The position numbers were made by a program, and so were the translations under genes. Shown one piece after another: positions 19,773-29,975 of a stretch of DNA of 64,000 nt (the first letter of the stretch is position 1; every line of letters begins with the position of its first letter). The notes beneath the pieces were generated by a model. The model was not told the DNA's origin. It searched no databases and saw nothing but the letters and a program-made list of their open reading frames with translations. The DNA comes from Arthrobacter sp. Hiyo8. GTDB taxonomy: Bacteria > Actinomycetota > Actinomycetes > Actinomycetales > Micrococcaceae. The stretch is from contig AP014719.1 in the NCBI GenBank assembly GCA_001549895.1, positions 3,100,001 to 3,164,000 on the forward strand, given 5' to 3'.

Positions 19773-20986
19773 TCAGCACAGCCCGTTCATCGTGGCGATG
19801 GCCACCTGCCGGAGCTGCTCGAACTCCGCTTGGCCGCTGCCATCCGTCGATTCAATGTGTTTGTCCGTGTCGGATGGATAGGCGAAGCTCATGGCTATCT
19901 GGCGGCTCCCGTCGCTCGTGGACAGCGCGATGCTCGCAAACCAGGTGCTGCCGCCGTAGCCGTAGTAAAAGCCGTTCGTGCATTCGTCATTCCAACGCTG
20001 CAGCCCGAGCCCGTGGTTCTCCTGCCATAGGGTTTGCATGTCGCGGAGGATGATCGCCGTGAGTAGCCTGCCCTGCATGAGCGCTGCGTAGAACGTGTTG
20101 ATATCGCCCACCGTGGAGATGACGCCCTCTGCGGGGGAACCGACGAGATACTCCGGCTGCGAGGCGTTGACGCGCTCGCCGTCGATGAATTCATAGCTCT
20201 GGATCATGTCGCGCGCATCCCGGTCAGGTTCAGATGCCAGCGAGGTGTGGCTCATTCCCAGCGGCACGAAGATATCTGACTTCAGGACATCGCCGATCGG
20301 CCGGCCGCGGAGCTTCTGCACTATCGCGGCCAGGGCGAAGTAGTTCGCATCCGAGAAGCGGAACAGCTGGAAGTTCGCGTGCGTCCACGGCACGGTCCCG
20401 GCCATGCGGAGGTAGTCCTCGATGCTGAACCTCGTGTCGATGGCCCGCTTGGTCGGCATGGCCTTCAGGATGGCAACAGGCGCGTCGGGCAGGCCGGAGC
20501 TGTGGTTCAACAGGGAGCGGACTGTGACGGGGCCCGGCGGATGGACGAGCTGCCCGAATTCCGGGAAGTACTGAGTGACAGGGTCCTCGAGGCCCAGCTT
20601 TCCCTCCTGGACCAGCTTGAGCACCGAGACCGCCACCATGGACTGGGTGATGCCGCCGGCCTGGATCCGGTCGGTCACGGCCACCGGTTCGCCGGTCTCG
20701 ACGTCTTGGGTGCCGTAGGCCTGGGACCATTCCCGGCCCCGGACTTTGATCTGGACGACGACGGCCGGCGCACCCCGGTTGAGCATTTCATGCGCGAAGA
20801 AATCCGCAACGGGGGATTCGGGTACTGCCCCTTGGGAATCGGACGACGAGGTACTCGCCGGGGGTTCAGCCGTCAGAGGGTAGGTGCATGAACCGGACGC
20901 CAGGATCAGAGCCAGGACGACGGCCATCCGCGCTCGCCGCGAAGTCCGGGATACGCGGGAAGTCTGAGAGGCCGCGCCGCCTCCAT
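19773..20986 (-). CDS. Beta-lactamase/PBP4*-fold protein with degenerate active site
   Basis: About 404 residues, using an ATG at 20986 with a perfect AGGAGG eight bases upstream; one base is missing shortly after it. A hydrophobic segment ending ASGSC could be an imperfect lipobox. The fold is that of serine beta-lactamase/class C esterases, with LLNHSSGLPDAP, VPLGMSHT and VISTVGDINTFYAALM. The usual catalytic SxxK (as in GSVTK) reads GGITQ here, so both Ser and Lys are replaced. The YxN position reads FSDAN. It is therefore probably a non-catalytic, ligand-binding member of the family, on the outside of the cell. Confidence 0.75.
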
Positions 20987-21102
20987 GGCTGCCTCCTGAA
21001 GCTACGCTGCGGGGCAACGGGCCAGGCGCTCTTGCCCCGTAGTTTCGATCGTCCTCTTCGGAAGCGAGGGGGTCAACGCCGAAAACGCGGGCGCGCCCCA
21101 AC

Positions 21103-21168
21103 CCCAACTAACTCGCAGTAGGTGTCGTTATGAGCGCTCATAACGACATTAACTGCGAGTCAGTTGGG
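21103..21168. repeat. Intergenic palindromic repeat, short form (copy 1)
   Basis: A 66-bp almost perfect inverted repeat. It opens CCCAACTAACTCGCAGTAGG and closes with the complement, TGCGAGTCAGTTGGG. The inner arms are GTCGTTATGAGC and GCTCATAACGAC. It lies just 3' of the allE gene end (21180) and upstream of the beta-lactamase-fold gene. Related copies are at 31654, 43258 and 49088. It could act as a bidirectional terminator or message-stabilising hairpin. Confidence 0.85.
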
Positions 21169-21179
21169 AAAGGAGTGCC

Positions 21180-21992
21180 TTAGGTCAGCTTGACCTGACG
21201 GTTGACGTCCTTGTAAAGCAGGTAGCGGAACGGACCCGGGCCGCCGGCGTAGCAGGCCTGCGGGCAGAAGGCGCGCAGCCACATGAAGTCTCCCGCCTCC
21301 ACTTCGACCCAGTCATTGTTGAGCAGGTACATGCCCTTGCCCTCCAGGACGTACAGGCCGTGTTCCATGACGTGGGTTTCCGGGAACGGGATGACCCCGC
21401 CGGGCTGGAACGTCACGATGTTCACGTGCATGTCGTGGGCTAGGTCGTTGGGGTCCGCGAAGCGTGTGGTTGCCCAGACGCCGTTGACGTCCGGCATTTC
21501 CCCGGCCTCAACTTCGTCGTCGCTCGTGACGAAGGACTTGGCTTCATAGCCCTCCAGGCGCTCGTAGGCCTTGCGGATCCAGTGGAAGGAGACGATGTCG
21601 TCCGAGACGTTCTCAAGGCCCCAGTTGGAACCGGCAGCGAGGTAGGCGTAGCCGCCCTCCTCGAGCTGGTGCAGTTCGCCGTCGAGGGTCAGGTTGACCT
21701 TGCCCTTGGTGACGAAGACGACGCCTTCGACGCCGGCCTCGAACTCTGCCTTGGGACCGCCGCCACCCGGGCCGATCTCAACGATCAGCTGGGAAAACGT
21801 GGTGGCGAATCCGGAGATCGGGCGGGCAATGATCCAGGAACGCGTGTTCGAGAAGCCCGGCAGGTTGCTGGTTACGATGTCGGTCAGCACGCCCTTGGGG
21901 ATGACCGTGTAGGCCTCCGTGACGATTGCGCGTTCGGTGGTGAGGTGGGTCTGCGGCGGCAGGCCGCCCTGGGGATAGTAGTACTTGCCCAT
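21180..21992 (-). CDS. allE: (S)-ureidoglycine aminohydrolase
   Basis: An intact bicupin of about 270 residues. It hydrolyses (S)-ureidoglycine, formed from allantoate, to (S)-ureidoglycolate and ammonia. The C-terminal cupin has the manganese ligands in PETHVMEHGLY (Glu, His, His) and the later Gln in FCPQACYAGG, which matches the known enzyme. The N-terminal cupin is present too (GPGGGGPKAEFE). AAGGA lies seven bases before the chosen ATG at 21992; an ATG one codon upstream is possible. It is the last gene of the malic enzyme, malate synthase, DUF6986 and allE run, ten bases after the DUF6986 stop. Confidence 0.9.
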   Translation of the reverse strand: MGKYYYPQGGLPPQTHLTTERAIVTEAYTVIPKGVLTDIVTSNLPGFSNTRSWIIARPISGFATTFSQLIVEIGPGGGGPKAEFEAGVEGVVFVTKGKVNLTLDGELHQLEEGGYAYLAAGSNWGLENVSDDIVSFHWIRKAYERLEGYEAKSFVTSDDEVEAGEMPDVNGVWATTRFADPNDLAHDMHVNIVTFQPGGVIPFPETHVMEHGLYVLEGKGMYLLNNDWVEVEAGDFMWLRAFCPQACYAGGPGPFRYLLYKDVNRQVKLT

Positions 21993-22002
21993 CATTGGAT
22001 CC

Positions 22003-23270
22003 TTACTTGGAGGTGGTGTGTGCGAGCCGCGGATGCGCCAGTGCAGTCAGCCGGGGGAGTTCGACGCCGGCAAGCGCCAGCACTTCTTCGGAACCCACCG
22101 CTCCACACTGGACGCCGCGCAGGACGAAAGCGGCCAGGGCCCGGGCGGTGGCGGGTTCGTCCATAACGCCGCCTTCGGTACGCTCCACGTAGTTGCGCAG
22201 GCGGGCCGCGGCGGCCGGCAGGCCCTCGCGGTAGAAGGCATACGTCGCAGCGAAACGGCTCGGCAACTGGGCAGCGTGCAGGTCCCAGCCCTGGTAGTAG
22301 CCGCGTTCAAGGGAGCGGCGGACCAAGCGGCCGTGCAGCTTCCACGCGTTTTCCACGTTGTCGCCCACCGGGATGATGTTGGTGGAGCCGTCGGAGAGCC
22401 GGATGCCCGTTCCCGCAACGGCCAGCTGCATGACTTCCTTCGCGAAATCCGCCACCGGGTGCTCCATGGACTGGTACTCCGCGGAGATCTGCAACGAAGC
22501 GGAGTAGTCGTAGGTGCCGTAATGCAATGCGCTGATGCGGCCCGGAACTGCGTGGGGAAGCCGGGCCACGGGGGAGGTCCCCTCCGGGCCGAGAATCAGT
22601 TGCGGCGTCTCTACCTGGACCTCGAAACGGAGCCGGCCCGCCGGAAGGGAATGGATCTCTTCCAGCCGGGAGACCGCGAAGTCCATTGCCTGTACCTGGG
22701 CCACAGTGGTGACCTTCGGCAGGGTCAGGATGAGGCCCTCGGGCAGCTCTCCTGCGGAGGCCAAAGTGGAGACGAACAGGTCCAGGGTCTTCAGGCCACG
22801 TGCCCGGGTGGGGCCTCGAAACACTTGAACCGGATGCCGATGAACGGCGGCGCGGACCCCGCGGCAACGGCTTCGCTGACAGCCTGGGCAGCCGCCACGG
22901 CCGCGACGTCTTCTGCTTCGTCGCCCCGGTCGCCGTAGCCGTCCTCGAAGTCGAGGCGCAAGTCCTCGATCGGTTCACTGCGCAACTTGGCAGCCACACG
23001 GGTGGCGACGGCGGCAGCCAGTTCGGGCTCCTGGCCCAGCAACGTACCGAGCCTTTCGAGACCGCCGTGGGCCTCCGCCGTCGTGATTGCCTGGGCGCCC
23101 CATTCAGCCGACAGCGACGGCGTGAAACGGTCCGCCGGGACGTACGCCGTGTGCACGGGCTGGCGGGTGCCGTCGTCGCCGGGGTAATTGCGCTCCAGCA
23201 ACTGGTCGGTGGCGGCCAGTTGGGAGTCGATCGCAGCAAGATCTGCCGCAGAGAAGGAGGGTGCGGCCAT
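22003..23270 (-). CDS. DUF6986 HpcH/HpaI aldolase-like protein
   Basis: About 422 residues with one base restored near 22802. The fold is that of the citrate-lyase beta/HpcH aldolase superfamily, with LRLDFEDGYGDRGDEAED carrying the acidic metal residues, IRFKCFEAP and FEVQVETPQLI. Members of this subfamily lie next to malate synthase and ureidoglycine aminohydrolase in actinobacteria. A C2 or C4 acid such as glyoxylate or a malyl derivative may be the substrate, but the activity is not established. The ATG is two bases after the malate synthase stop, so coupling is likely. Confidence 0.7.
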
Positions 23271-23272
23271 TC

Positions 23273-24866
23273 CTACACCAGCTCGTAGGCGGGAGTGGTG
23301 AGGAAGTCCGTGTAGTCCTCGGAGAGACAGATGTCCGCGATCAGGCGGCTCGCCGGCTCGTAGAACTTCTCGAAGGACTCGGCGTCGACCTCGCTGCGCA
23401 GGCGGTCGGTCTCTTCGCCGAGGATCCGGGTGACCAGCTCACGGGTGACCGTGTTGCCGGTGTCGGCCAGGACCGACTTGTTGCGGATCTGCTGCCACAC
23501 CTGGGAACGGGAGATTTCCGCCGTGGCGGCGTCTTCCATGAGGTTGTGGATGGCAACGGCGCCGCTGCCCGAAAGCCACACCGCGGTGTACGCGACGGCG
23601 ACGTAGAGGTTCAAGCGAAGCCCGGCCTCGGTCACGTGGCCACCGGCGGAGGAGATGTCCAGCAGCTGATCGGCGGTCACGGAGACCTCCGGGCGCTGCT
23701 TGTCCAGCTGGTTCGGCTTGTCGCCGAGCACGGAGTCGAACACTTCGCGGCACGTGGAGACGAGGTCCGGGTGGGCCACCCAGGAACCATCGAAACCGTC
23801 GTTCGCCTCGCGGGTCTTGTCCGCGCGGACCTTCTCGAAGGCCTGGGCTGTGACTTCGGGTTCGCGGCGGTTCGGGATGACGGCAGCCATGCCGCCCATG
23901 GCGAAGGCGCCGCGCTTGTGGCAGGTCTTGACCAGCAGTTCCGTATAGGCGCGCATGAACGGGGCCGTCATGACCACGGACGCGCGGTCCGGCAGGATGA
24001 AGGACTCGCCGGCGTCGCGGAAGTACTTCACGATGCTGAACAGGTAGTCCCAACGGCCGGCGTTCAGGCCGGACGCGTGGTCGCGCAGTTCGTAGAGGAA
24101 CTCGTCCATTTCGAACGCGGCCGGAATGGTTTCGATCAGCATGGTGGCGCGTACGCTGCCCTGCGGGATGCCGAGGTAGTCCTGGGCGAAGACGAAGATG
24201 TCGTTCCACAGCCGGGCCTCGAGGTGGCTTTCCATCTTGGGCAGGTAGTAGTACGGGCCGTGGCCGTTGAGCAGGAGCTGCTTGGCGACGTGGAAGAAGT
24301 GCAGGCCGAAGTCCACCAGCGCGCCCACGGTCGGTTCGCCGTCGAGCAGCAGGTGCCGTTCGTCCATGTGCCAGCCGCGGGGCGGGCGACGACGACGGCG
24401 AGCGGCGCGTCCGTGCGGAGCCGGTATTCCTTGCCCTCCGGGGAGGTGTAGCTCAGGGTGCCCTGGGCTGCGTCGCGGAGGTTCAGGATGGCGTCGATGA
24501 CGTTCGCCCACGTCGGGGTGCTGGCGTCCTCGAGGTCGGCGAGCCACACCTTGGCGCCGGAGTTCAGGGCATTGATGGCCATCTTGGCCGGGGAGGCCGG
24601 GCCGGTCATCTCGACCCGGCGGTCCTGCAGGGCCACGGGTGCTTCGGCGACCTTCCAGTCGCCGTCGCGGATGTCCTGGGTTTCCGGCAGGAAGTCGAGG
24701 CGGCCGGTGCGGGCCACTTCTTCGCGCTTGGCGACGCGGGCCGCGAGGAGCTCGGTGCGGGTGCCCGCGAAACGGCGGTGCAGTTCCTCCACGAAGGCCA
24801 ACGCCTTGGGAGTCAGGATCTCCTCGGCTCGTTCGATCGGCCGGGGTCTGTGACTGTGAGAGCCAT
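23273..24866 (-). CDS. aceB: Malate synthase A
   Basis: About 531 residues after two bases are restored (near 24840, eight codons into the gene, and near 24380). It joins glyoxylate and acetyl-CoA to malate. Typical sequence includes [48 protein letters not shown] and GTVTRE-like ends near [11 protein letters not shown]. The ATG at 24866 follows AGGAAAGGA and the corrected N terminus is [18 protein letters not shown]. It sits between malic enzyme and the DUF6986 gene. With AllE upstream in the pathway it disposes of glyoxylate from purine breakdown. Confidence 0.9.
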
Positions 24867-24880
24867 GGGGTGGTCCTTTC

Positions 24881-26305
24881 CTAGAGAGCGCGAGCGGCCT
24901 GCGTTTGCTGCTTCCGCGCGTTTGCTGCGTTTGCTGCATTTGCTACGGCTGCGGCGACGTCGGCTGCAACGTGGGGGTCGAAGACGCTGGGGATAATGTA
25001 GCTCGCATTCAGTTCATCATCTGCGACCCGGTTGGCGATAGCCTCTGCCGCGGCCACGAGCATTTCCGGGATGATGTCCGATGCTCCGGCGTCGAGCAGT
25101 CCGCGGAAGAAGCCCGGGAAGGCCAGCACGTTGTTGATCTGGTTGGGGAAGTCGCTCCGGCCGGTGGCCACCACCGCTGCGTGCTTGGACGCGATCACCG
25201 GGTCGATTTCCGGGGTGGGGTTGGCCATGGCGAACACGATCGCGTCCTCGGCCATCGAGGCGACCTGCTCTTCGCCGATCACGTGCGGAGCGCTGACGCC
25301 GATGAAAACGTCAGCACCCTTGAGGGCTTCGTGCAGCGTGCCGGAGAATCCGGCCTCGTTGGTGTTCGCGGCGATCCAGGAACGGTGCTCGTCGTCGTAC
25401 TTTTCGCCCGAGTGGATAGCGCCGGAGCGGCCGGCGGCGACGATGTGCTGCGCGCCCTGCGCCTTGAGGAGCTGGATGATCGCAGAGCCGGCAGCGCCGA
25501 CGCCGGAGACAACGATCTTGACCTCGGACAGCTTCTTGTCCACCACGCGCAACGCGTTGACGAGGGCCGCGAGGGTGACAATTGCCGTTCCGTGCTGGTC
25601 GTCGTGGAAGACGGGGATGTCCAGCTCGTCGCGGAGCCGCTTCTCGATTTCGAAGCAGCGCGGGGCTGCGATGTCTTCAAGGTTGATGCCGCCGTAGACC
25701 GGAGCCATGGCCTTGGCGATCATGATGATTTCTTCAGTGTCCTGGGTGTCCAGGCAGACCGGCCAGGCGTCGACGTTGGCGAACTGCTTGAACAGCGCGG
25801 CCTTGCCTTCCATGACAGGCAGTGCCGCGGCCGGGCCGATGTTGCCCAAGCCAAGGACGGCCGAACCGTCGGTGAGGACGGCGATGGTGTTCCGCTTGAC
25901 CGTCAGGTTGCGGGCAGCTGCCGGGTCCTCGGCGATGGCGAGGCAAACGCGAGCGACGCCGGGAGTGTAGGCGCGCGAAAGGTCGTCGCGGTTGCGCAGG
26001 GCCACCTTCGGGACGACCTCGAGCTTGCCGCCCAGGTGCATGAGGAAGGTGCGGTCCGAGACGTGCTGGACCGTGACGCCGTCGAGCGCGTTGAGGGCGT
26101 CCTTGACGCGGTTGGCGTGGTCTTCGTCGGTGGTGTTGCAGGTGACGTCAACAACCAGGGTGTCGTGGTGCGACTCGGTCACATCCAGCGCGGTGACGGC
26201 CGCACCGGCAGCGGCGACCGCAGCGGCCAGCTCGCTCGTGGCAGTGAAGCTCGACGGCGCGGCGACGCGCAGGGTGATCGAATTTCCGGGGCTCGGGTTC
26301 GCCAT
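24881..26305 (-). CDS. NAD(P)-dependent malic enzyme with N-terminal ACT domain
   Basis: An intact protein of 474 residues. Residues about 10-85 form an ACT-like regulatory domain ([16 protein letters not shown]). The catalytic part has [31 protein letters not shown] and [14 protein letters not shown], and the nucleotide loop is [12 protein letters not shown]. It decarboxylates malate to pyruvate, keeping reducing power. It is the first gene of the run toward allE and is divergent from iclR; the region between holds an operator pair (26358-26393). In this setting it moves glyoxylate-derived carbon toward pyruvate. Confidence 0.92.
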   Translation of the reverse strand: MANPSPGNSITLRVAAPSSFTATSELAAAVAAAGAAVTALDVTESHHDTLVVDVTCNTTDEDHANRVKDALNALDGVTVQHVSDRTFLMHLGGKLEVVPKVALRNRDDLSRAYTPGVARVCLAIAEDPAAARNLTVKRNTIAVLTDGSAVLGLGNIGPAAALPVMEGKAALFKQFANVDAWPVCLDTQDTEEIIMIAKAMAPVYGGINLEDIAAPRCFEIEKRLRDELDIPVFHDDQHGTAIVTLAALVNALRVVDKKLSEVKIVVSGVGAAGSAIIQLLKAQGAQHIVAAGRSGAIHSGEKYDDEHRSWIAANTNEAGFSGTLHEALKGADVFIGVSAPHVIGEEQVASMAEDAIVFAMANPTPEIDPVIASKHAAVVATGRSDFPNQINNVLAFPGFFRGLLDAGASDIIPEMLVAAAEAIANRVADDELNASYIIPSVFDPHVAADVAAAVANAANAANARKQQTQAARAL

Positions 26306-26357
26306 TGAATTTCCTCCTCGTACAGGCCCATAGCGGGCCTCCGCTCAAACCGAATGT

Positions 26358-26393
26358 TTTCGTATTATGGATATTATTATCTACAAAGTGGAA
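26358..26393. promoter_or_regulatory. Operator pair A (IclR-type candidate)
   Basis: Two 15-bp sites, TTTCG-TATTA-TGGAT (26358-26372) and ATCTA-CAAAG-TGGAA (26379-26393), have centres 21 bp apart. They fit TTYCR-N5-YGRAA, found in the same pair arrangement at five other places in the window. The pair is in an AT-rich island between malic enzyme (start 26305) and iclR (start 26516), so it may control both. Confidence 0.6.
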
Positions 26394-26515
26394 ACACAAG
26401 CCCTGATCGGCAGGCAAGCATTCCGGCGTCGCGTGCTGTATCTTGAGTGTTCTAAGCAATTCTTTTCACGATGCGGATAAGAGTTGTCGGATTCCGAGCC
26501 ATAGGAGACAACGGA

Positions 26516-27271
26516 ATGGCTGAAAAGCCCTCGGGAGGCGTGCAGTCCGTCGAGCGCGTCTTCGAACTGCTGGAACTCATCACCGACGCCGGCGGAGACG
26601 TCACGTTGAGCGAACTGTCGTCGTCGACAGACCTGCCGCTCCCCACCATCCACCGCCTGCTGCGCACTTTGGTGTCCCTCGGCTACATCCGGCAACTGCC
26701 CAATCGTCGCTACGCACTGGGCCCCCGGCTCATCCGGCTTGGCGAAGGCGCCAACAAGCAACTCGGAGCATTGGCCCGCCCCCAGCTGAAGTCCCTCGTG
26801 GACCGGCTCGGCGAAACGTCCAACATGGCCGTGCTGGATTCCGACATGGTCATCTACGTTGCCCAGGTTCCGTCCCTGCACTCCATGCGCATGTTCACCG
26901 AGGTGGGCCGCCGCGCCCATACGCACGACACCGGCGTCGGCAAGGCCATCCTGGCCCAGTTGGATGACGAAGTGGTCCGCGGGATCGTGGCCCGCACGGG
27001 CATGCCGACTCCCACGGCCAAGAGCATCGGGGACATCGATTCCCTGCTCGCCGATTTGAACCGGATCCGCGAACGCGGCTACTCGATCGACGAGGAAGAG
27101 CAGGAAATCGGCGTCCGTTGCTTCGCGATGGCTGTGCCCAATGCTCCGACGCCCACGGCTATTTCGGTTTCCGGACCGGTGTCCCGCGTGGACCAGCACT
27201 TCGCCGACCGCGCCGTGCCGCTCCTGCGCGAAGCCGCCCTCGCGATCTCTGCCGAGCTGAACCAGAACTAA
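26516..27271 (+). CDS. IclR-family transcription regulator
   Basis: An intact protein of 251 residues. The N-terminal winged helix reads SVERVFELLELITDAGGDVT then LSELSSSTDLPLPTIHRLLR. The C-terminal effector domain follows (HDTGVGKAILAQL, EEEQEIGVRCFAMAV). IclR proteins of this type regulate glyoxylate, allantoin and aromatic acid genes in response to small acids. It diverges from the malic enzyme, malate synthase, DUF6986 and allE operon, so it is the best candidate to read the 21-bp-spaced operator pairs. The ATG follows AGGAGACAACGGA. An upstream in-frame start at 26471 lacks a good site. Confidence 0.88.
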   Translation: MAEKPSGGVQSVERVFELLELITDAGGDVTLSELSSSTDLPLPTIHRLLRTLVSLGYIRQLPNRRYALGPRLIRLGEGANKQLGALARPQLKSLVDRLGETSNMAVLDSDMVIYVAQVPSLHSMRMFTEVGRRAHTHDTGVGKAILAQLDDEVVRGIVARTGMPTPTAKSIGDIDSLLADLNRIRERGYSIDEEEQEIGVRCFAMAVPNAPTPTAISVSGPVSRVDQHFADRAVPLLREAALAISAELNQN

Positions 27272-27279
27272 TCCGTCCC

Positions 27280-27406
27280 GGACGCTCGCTCACCTATGTG
27301 GGGTTTTTGGCGGACCCTCGCTCACCTATGTCGGGTTTCGGGCGGACGCTCGCTCACGGGGTGAGCGAGCGTCCTGGAATTTGGCCCTATAAGTGAGCGA
27401 GCGTCC
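27280..27406. repeat. 32-bp tandem and inverted intergenic repeat
   Basis: Units of 32 bp begin at 27280, 27312 and 27344. The first two read GGACGCTCGCTCACCTATG and GGACCCTCGCTCACCTATG. The third unit turns into its own complement (GGACGCTCGCTCACG then GTGAGCGAGCGTCC, 27344-27374). A final inverted unit ends GTGAGCGAGCGTCC at 27406. The array fills the gap between the convergent iclR and NCS1 permease genes and could end transcription from both sides. Confidence 0.85.
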
Positions 27407-27435
27407 GGCGGTTTCTGTTTGATGACGGCGGGCGC

Positions 27436-28996
27436 TCAGGCGAGGGCGCCGTCGTTCACTTCGACGCCGTTAGGCTCCAGGTTGATCATGGGGGATCGCT
27501 TTTCGAAGTACCAGAAGGTCAGCAGGCCCAAGGCACAACCGAGGAACCAGCTGTAGTTGCCGATCCAAGTTGCGTTGACTGTGGTGGCTCCGGAGTCAAG
27601 GAGCGCTTTGGGAATCAGGACCGAGGCGATCGACACTACGCCGCTGATGGCCACTGACTTGACCGCGTTGGGGTTGTAGCCGTTGCGGAACCAGTACTTG
27701 CCGCTTGGCTTCATCGTGTACATGTCCTCAACCCACACCTTCTGCTTTCCCACGAGGTAGTAGCCGGCGATGAGGATGCCGAAGAGCGGGCCGATGAGCG
27801 CCCCCAGAACGCCGAGCGTGTAGTGGATGGCGTCGTCGTTCGAGTACCAGTTCCACGGGGTCAGGATGACGGATCCGACGGCGGCGATCATGCCGCCCAT
27901 GCGCCAACTGATTTTCTGCGGGCTCACGTTGGAGAAGTCGAACGCCGGCGAGATGAAGTTGGCCACGATATTGATGCCACGGTCGCGATGACAAAGGTCA
28001 ATCCGCCGAGCAGCACGGCGAACACCGAATCGATTTCCTGCACGGTCTTGACCGGGTCCGTGATGAGGTGCCCAAAAACCGGGTGGTGGCCGACGCCGTG
28101 ATGACCGTGAGCAGCGAGAAGAACAGGAAGTTGACGGGCAAGCCCAGGAGATTGCCCTTCTTGACGGCCTTGAAGCTCTTGCCGTAACGCGCGAAGTCGC
28201 CGAAGTTGAGCATGGGGCCGGAGAAATACGACACCACCAAGGCGATCGCGGAGATCATGACCGGGATGGACGCAGCGAAGTCGAGCGGTTCGCCGGCGGA
28301 GAGGTTGAGGCTGATGTTGCTGACGCCGGCCTTGGATACCAAGTAGATGGCGAGAACCAACATGACAACGTAGACGGCCGGTCCGGCGAAGTCGATGAAT
28401 TTGCGGATGCTTTCCATTCCGTTCCAGAACAACGCGGCCTGGGCTACCCAGAGGATTCCGTAGCAAATCCAACCCAGGGCAGAAAGGCCAAGGAAGCCGT
28501 ACTGATGGACGTCGTACAACGGCTTCATGGCCGGGAAGAACTTCAGGAACACGATCACCAGGGCTTCGGAGGCCAGGAAAGTCTGCACTCCGTACCAGGC
28601 GACAGCGATGAGACCGCGGATGATGGCCGGGATGTTGGCACCTTTGACGCCGAAGACGGCCCGGTTGATCACGGGGTAGGGGACGCCGGTCTTCTGACTG
28701 GGCTTCGCCACGAGGTTGCAAAACACCTGGACAATCACGATGCCCACCAGCAGGGCCACCAACACTTGCCAGCTCGCCAGGCCGAGGGCAAAAAGGCTGC
28801 CCGCCGTCACATAGCCGCCGATGCTATGGACGTCCGACATCCAGAACGCGAACAGGTTGTAGCTGCTCCAGCGCTGGTTGTTCAGGGGCACCAGGTCTTC
28901 GTTGCTGAGCCGCGGGTCACGGCGTGCGGCGGCTTCATCAATCGGGTGGCCAAGTAGGGTGCCGGTCTTCTCTGGGGCGAGTTGTGCTTCGGCCAT
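27436..28996 (-). CDS. NCS1-family permease, probably allantoin
   Basis: About 520 residues after two bases are restored near 27970 and 28075. It is a twelve-helix cation symporter of the NCS1 family. Typical parts are NEDLVPLNNQRWSSYNLFAF, FWMSDVHSIGGY, KTGVPYPVINRAVFG, AWYGVQTFLASEA and NWYSNDDAIHY. The family includes the Mhp1 hydantoin and PucI allantoin transporters, and the neighbours favour allantoin or another purine ring product. A palindrome matching one at the rpiR start lies 60 bp upstream of its ATG. The C terminus ends before the 32-bp repeat. Confidence 0.82.
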
Positions 28997-29055
28997 CGGT
29001 TCCTCGAATCAGGGTTTTCCACGACCGGGGCAGTCGTTTCACTGGTTCAATTCAA

Positions 29056-29071
29056 TGGAACAGATGTTTCA
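29056..29071. promoter_or_regulatory. RpiR-type palindrome upstream of NCS1 permease
   Basis: TGGAACAGATGTTTCA is an imperfect palindrome (7-bp arms, 2-bp spacer). Its complement, TGAAACATCTGTTCCA, shares the first seven bases with the site at 29975-29990. It is 60 bp upstream of the permease ATG at 28996. Confidence 0.5.
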
Positions 29072-29150
29072 GTTCAGTTTCCGGACCGCTAACTCTTCTT
29101 TACGCTTGGCGCCGGGCCCGGCGAGCGAGCCGAGCACGGCCGCCTTCGGA

Positions 29151-29975
29151 CTACCGTCGCTCGATCTCTTCCAGTGAGTCGAACAGCCCGGTGATTTCCC
29201 GGACGCGATCCCTTCCTGAACGGCCCTTCGCCGCCAACACGCCGTTCGCGAGGACGCTCACGAGGCTCATGGCCGACGCATAGCTGTCAAAGGCGGCGCT
29301 GCCCTCCACAGGGCATTCGATCCAGACGGAGGCGTCGGCCGCCAGCCAGCGCGCGCTCGGGTCTCCGATCAAGATGGTGCTCGCGCCGGTGGCGGTAGCG
29401 GCCTTCAGGACACGGTCGAAACGGTCGGGCCTGCGCCGGAATCCAAGCAGAACCACGACGTCGTTCCCGTCCAGTCCGGCGAGCTCCTCGCCCACGCTTT
29501 GGCCCGGCTGAGGGGCCAGAGCCACCGACGAACGGCACTGGAGAAGCTGCTGCCGGAAATGGAGGGCGACAGGGAAACTGTTGCGGAAACCGATCAGAAG
29601 GACATTCCGGGCCTCAGCCAGTTGTTGTGCCACCTTGAGGAGGCGATCGTCGTCGAGCGTATCGAAAAGGCGGTCCAGGTTCTGCTGCTCCTGTGCCAAA
29701 TGCAGGGGGATCCCGCCGTCGGCCTCCTGCCTGGCGAGCGGCACTCCGCTGGACCTCAGGCTCCGGGTGTGTTCCTTGACCTCGTTGAAATCGGCGAATC
29801 CCAGGCGGCGGAAGAGCCTGCTCATGGTGGCCTTGGAAACGCCGCTTAGCTGGGCGAGCTCGGCCGCGTTGTAGACCGCAAGGTCGCCCAAGCGGTCCAG
29901 CAGGGTATCCGCGGCCTTTTGCTCCTGCGGCCCAAGCTCCGAGTAGTGTTGTTCGATTCGCTCATCGATCCTCAT
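29151..29975 (-). CDS. RpiR-family transcription regulator
   Basis: An intact protein of 274 residues. The N-terminal helix-turn-helix (LAVYNAAELAQLSGVSKATM then SRLFRRLGF) binds DNA. The C-terminal SIS-type domain senses phosphorylated sugars or related ligands (ARNVLLIGFRNSFPVALHFR, NDVVVLLGFRRRPDRFDRVL). Regulators of this family control uric acid and allantoin genes in several bacteria as well as sugar genes. It lies just upstream of, and on the same strand as, the NCS1 permease. Palindromes at 29056 and 29975 suggest it controls that permease and itself. Confidence 0.88.
   Translation of the reverse strand: MRIDERIEQHYSELGPQEQKAADTLLDRLGDLAVYNAAELAQLSGVSKATMSRLFRRLGFADFNEVKEHTRSLRSSGVPLARQEADGGIPLHLAQEQQNLDRLFDTLDDDRLLKVAQQLAEARNVLLIGFRNSFPVALHFRQQLLQCRSSVALAPQPGQSVGEELAGLDGNDVVVLLGFRRRPDRFDRVLKAATATGASTILIGDPSARWLAADASVWIECPVEGSAAFDSYASAMSLVSVLANGVLAAKGRSGRDRVREITGLFDSLEEIERR

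Noticed and set aside
20888..21121. Small plus-strand frame running into palindromic repeat copy 1
   Set aside because: No ribosome site, Arg-rich shadow composition and overlap with the start region of the beta-lactamase-fold gene.
27280..27406. CRISPR array
   Set aside because: Only a few 32-bp units, back to back with no unique spacers and partly inverted, and no cas genes nearby.
29017..29051. TTCCA and TTTCA half-sites upstream of the NCS1 permease at 27436
   Set aside because: Right halves do not match and the spacing is 20 bp; the RpiR-type palindrome explains the region better.
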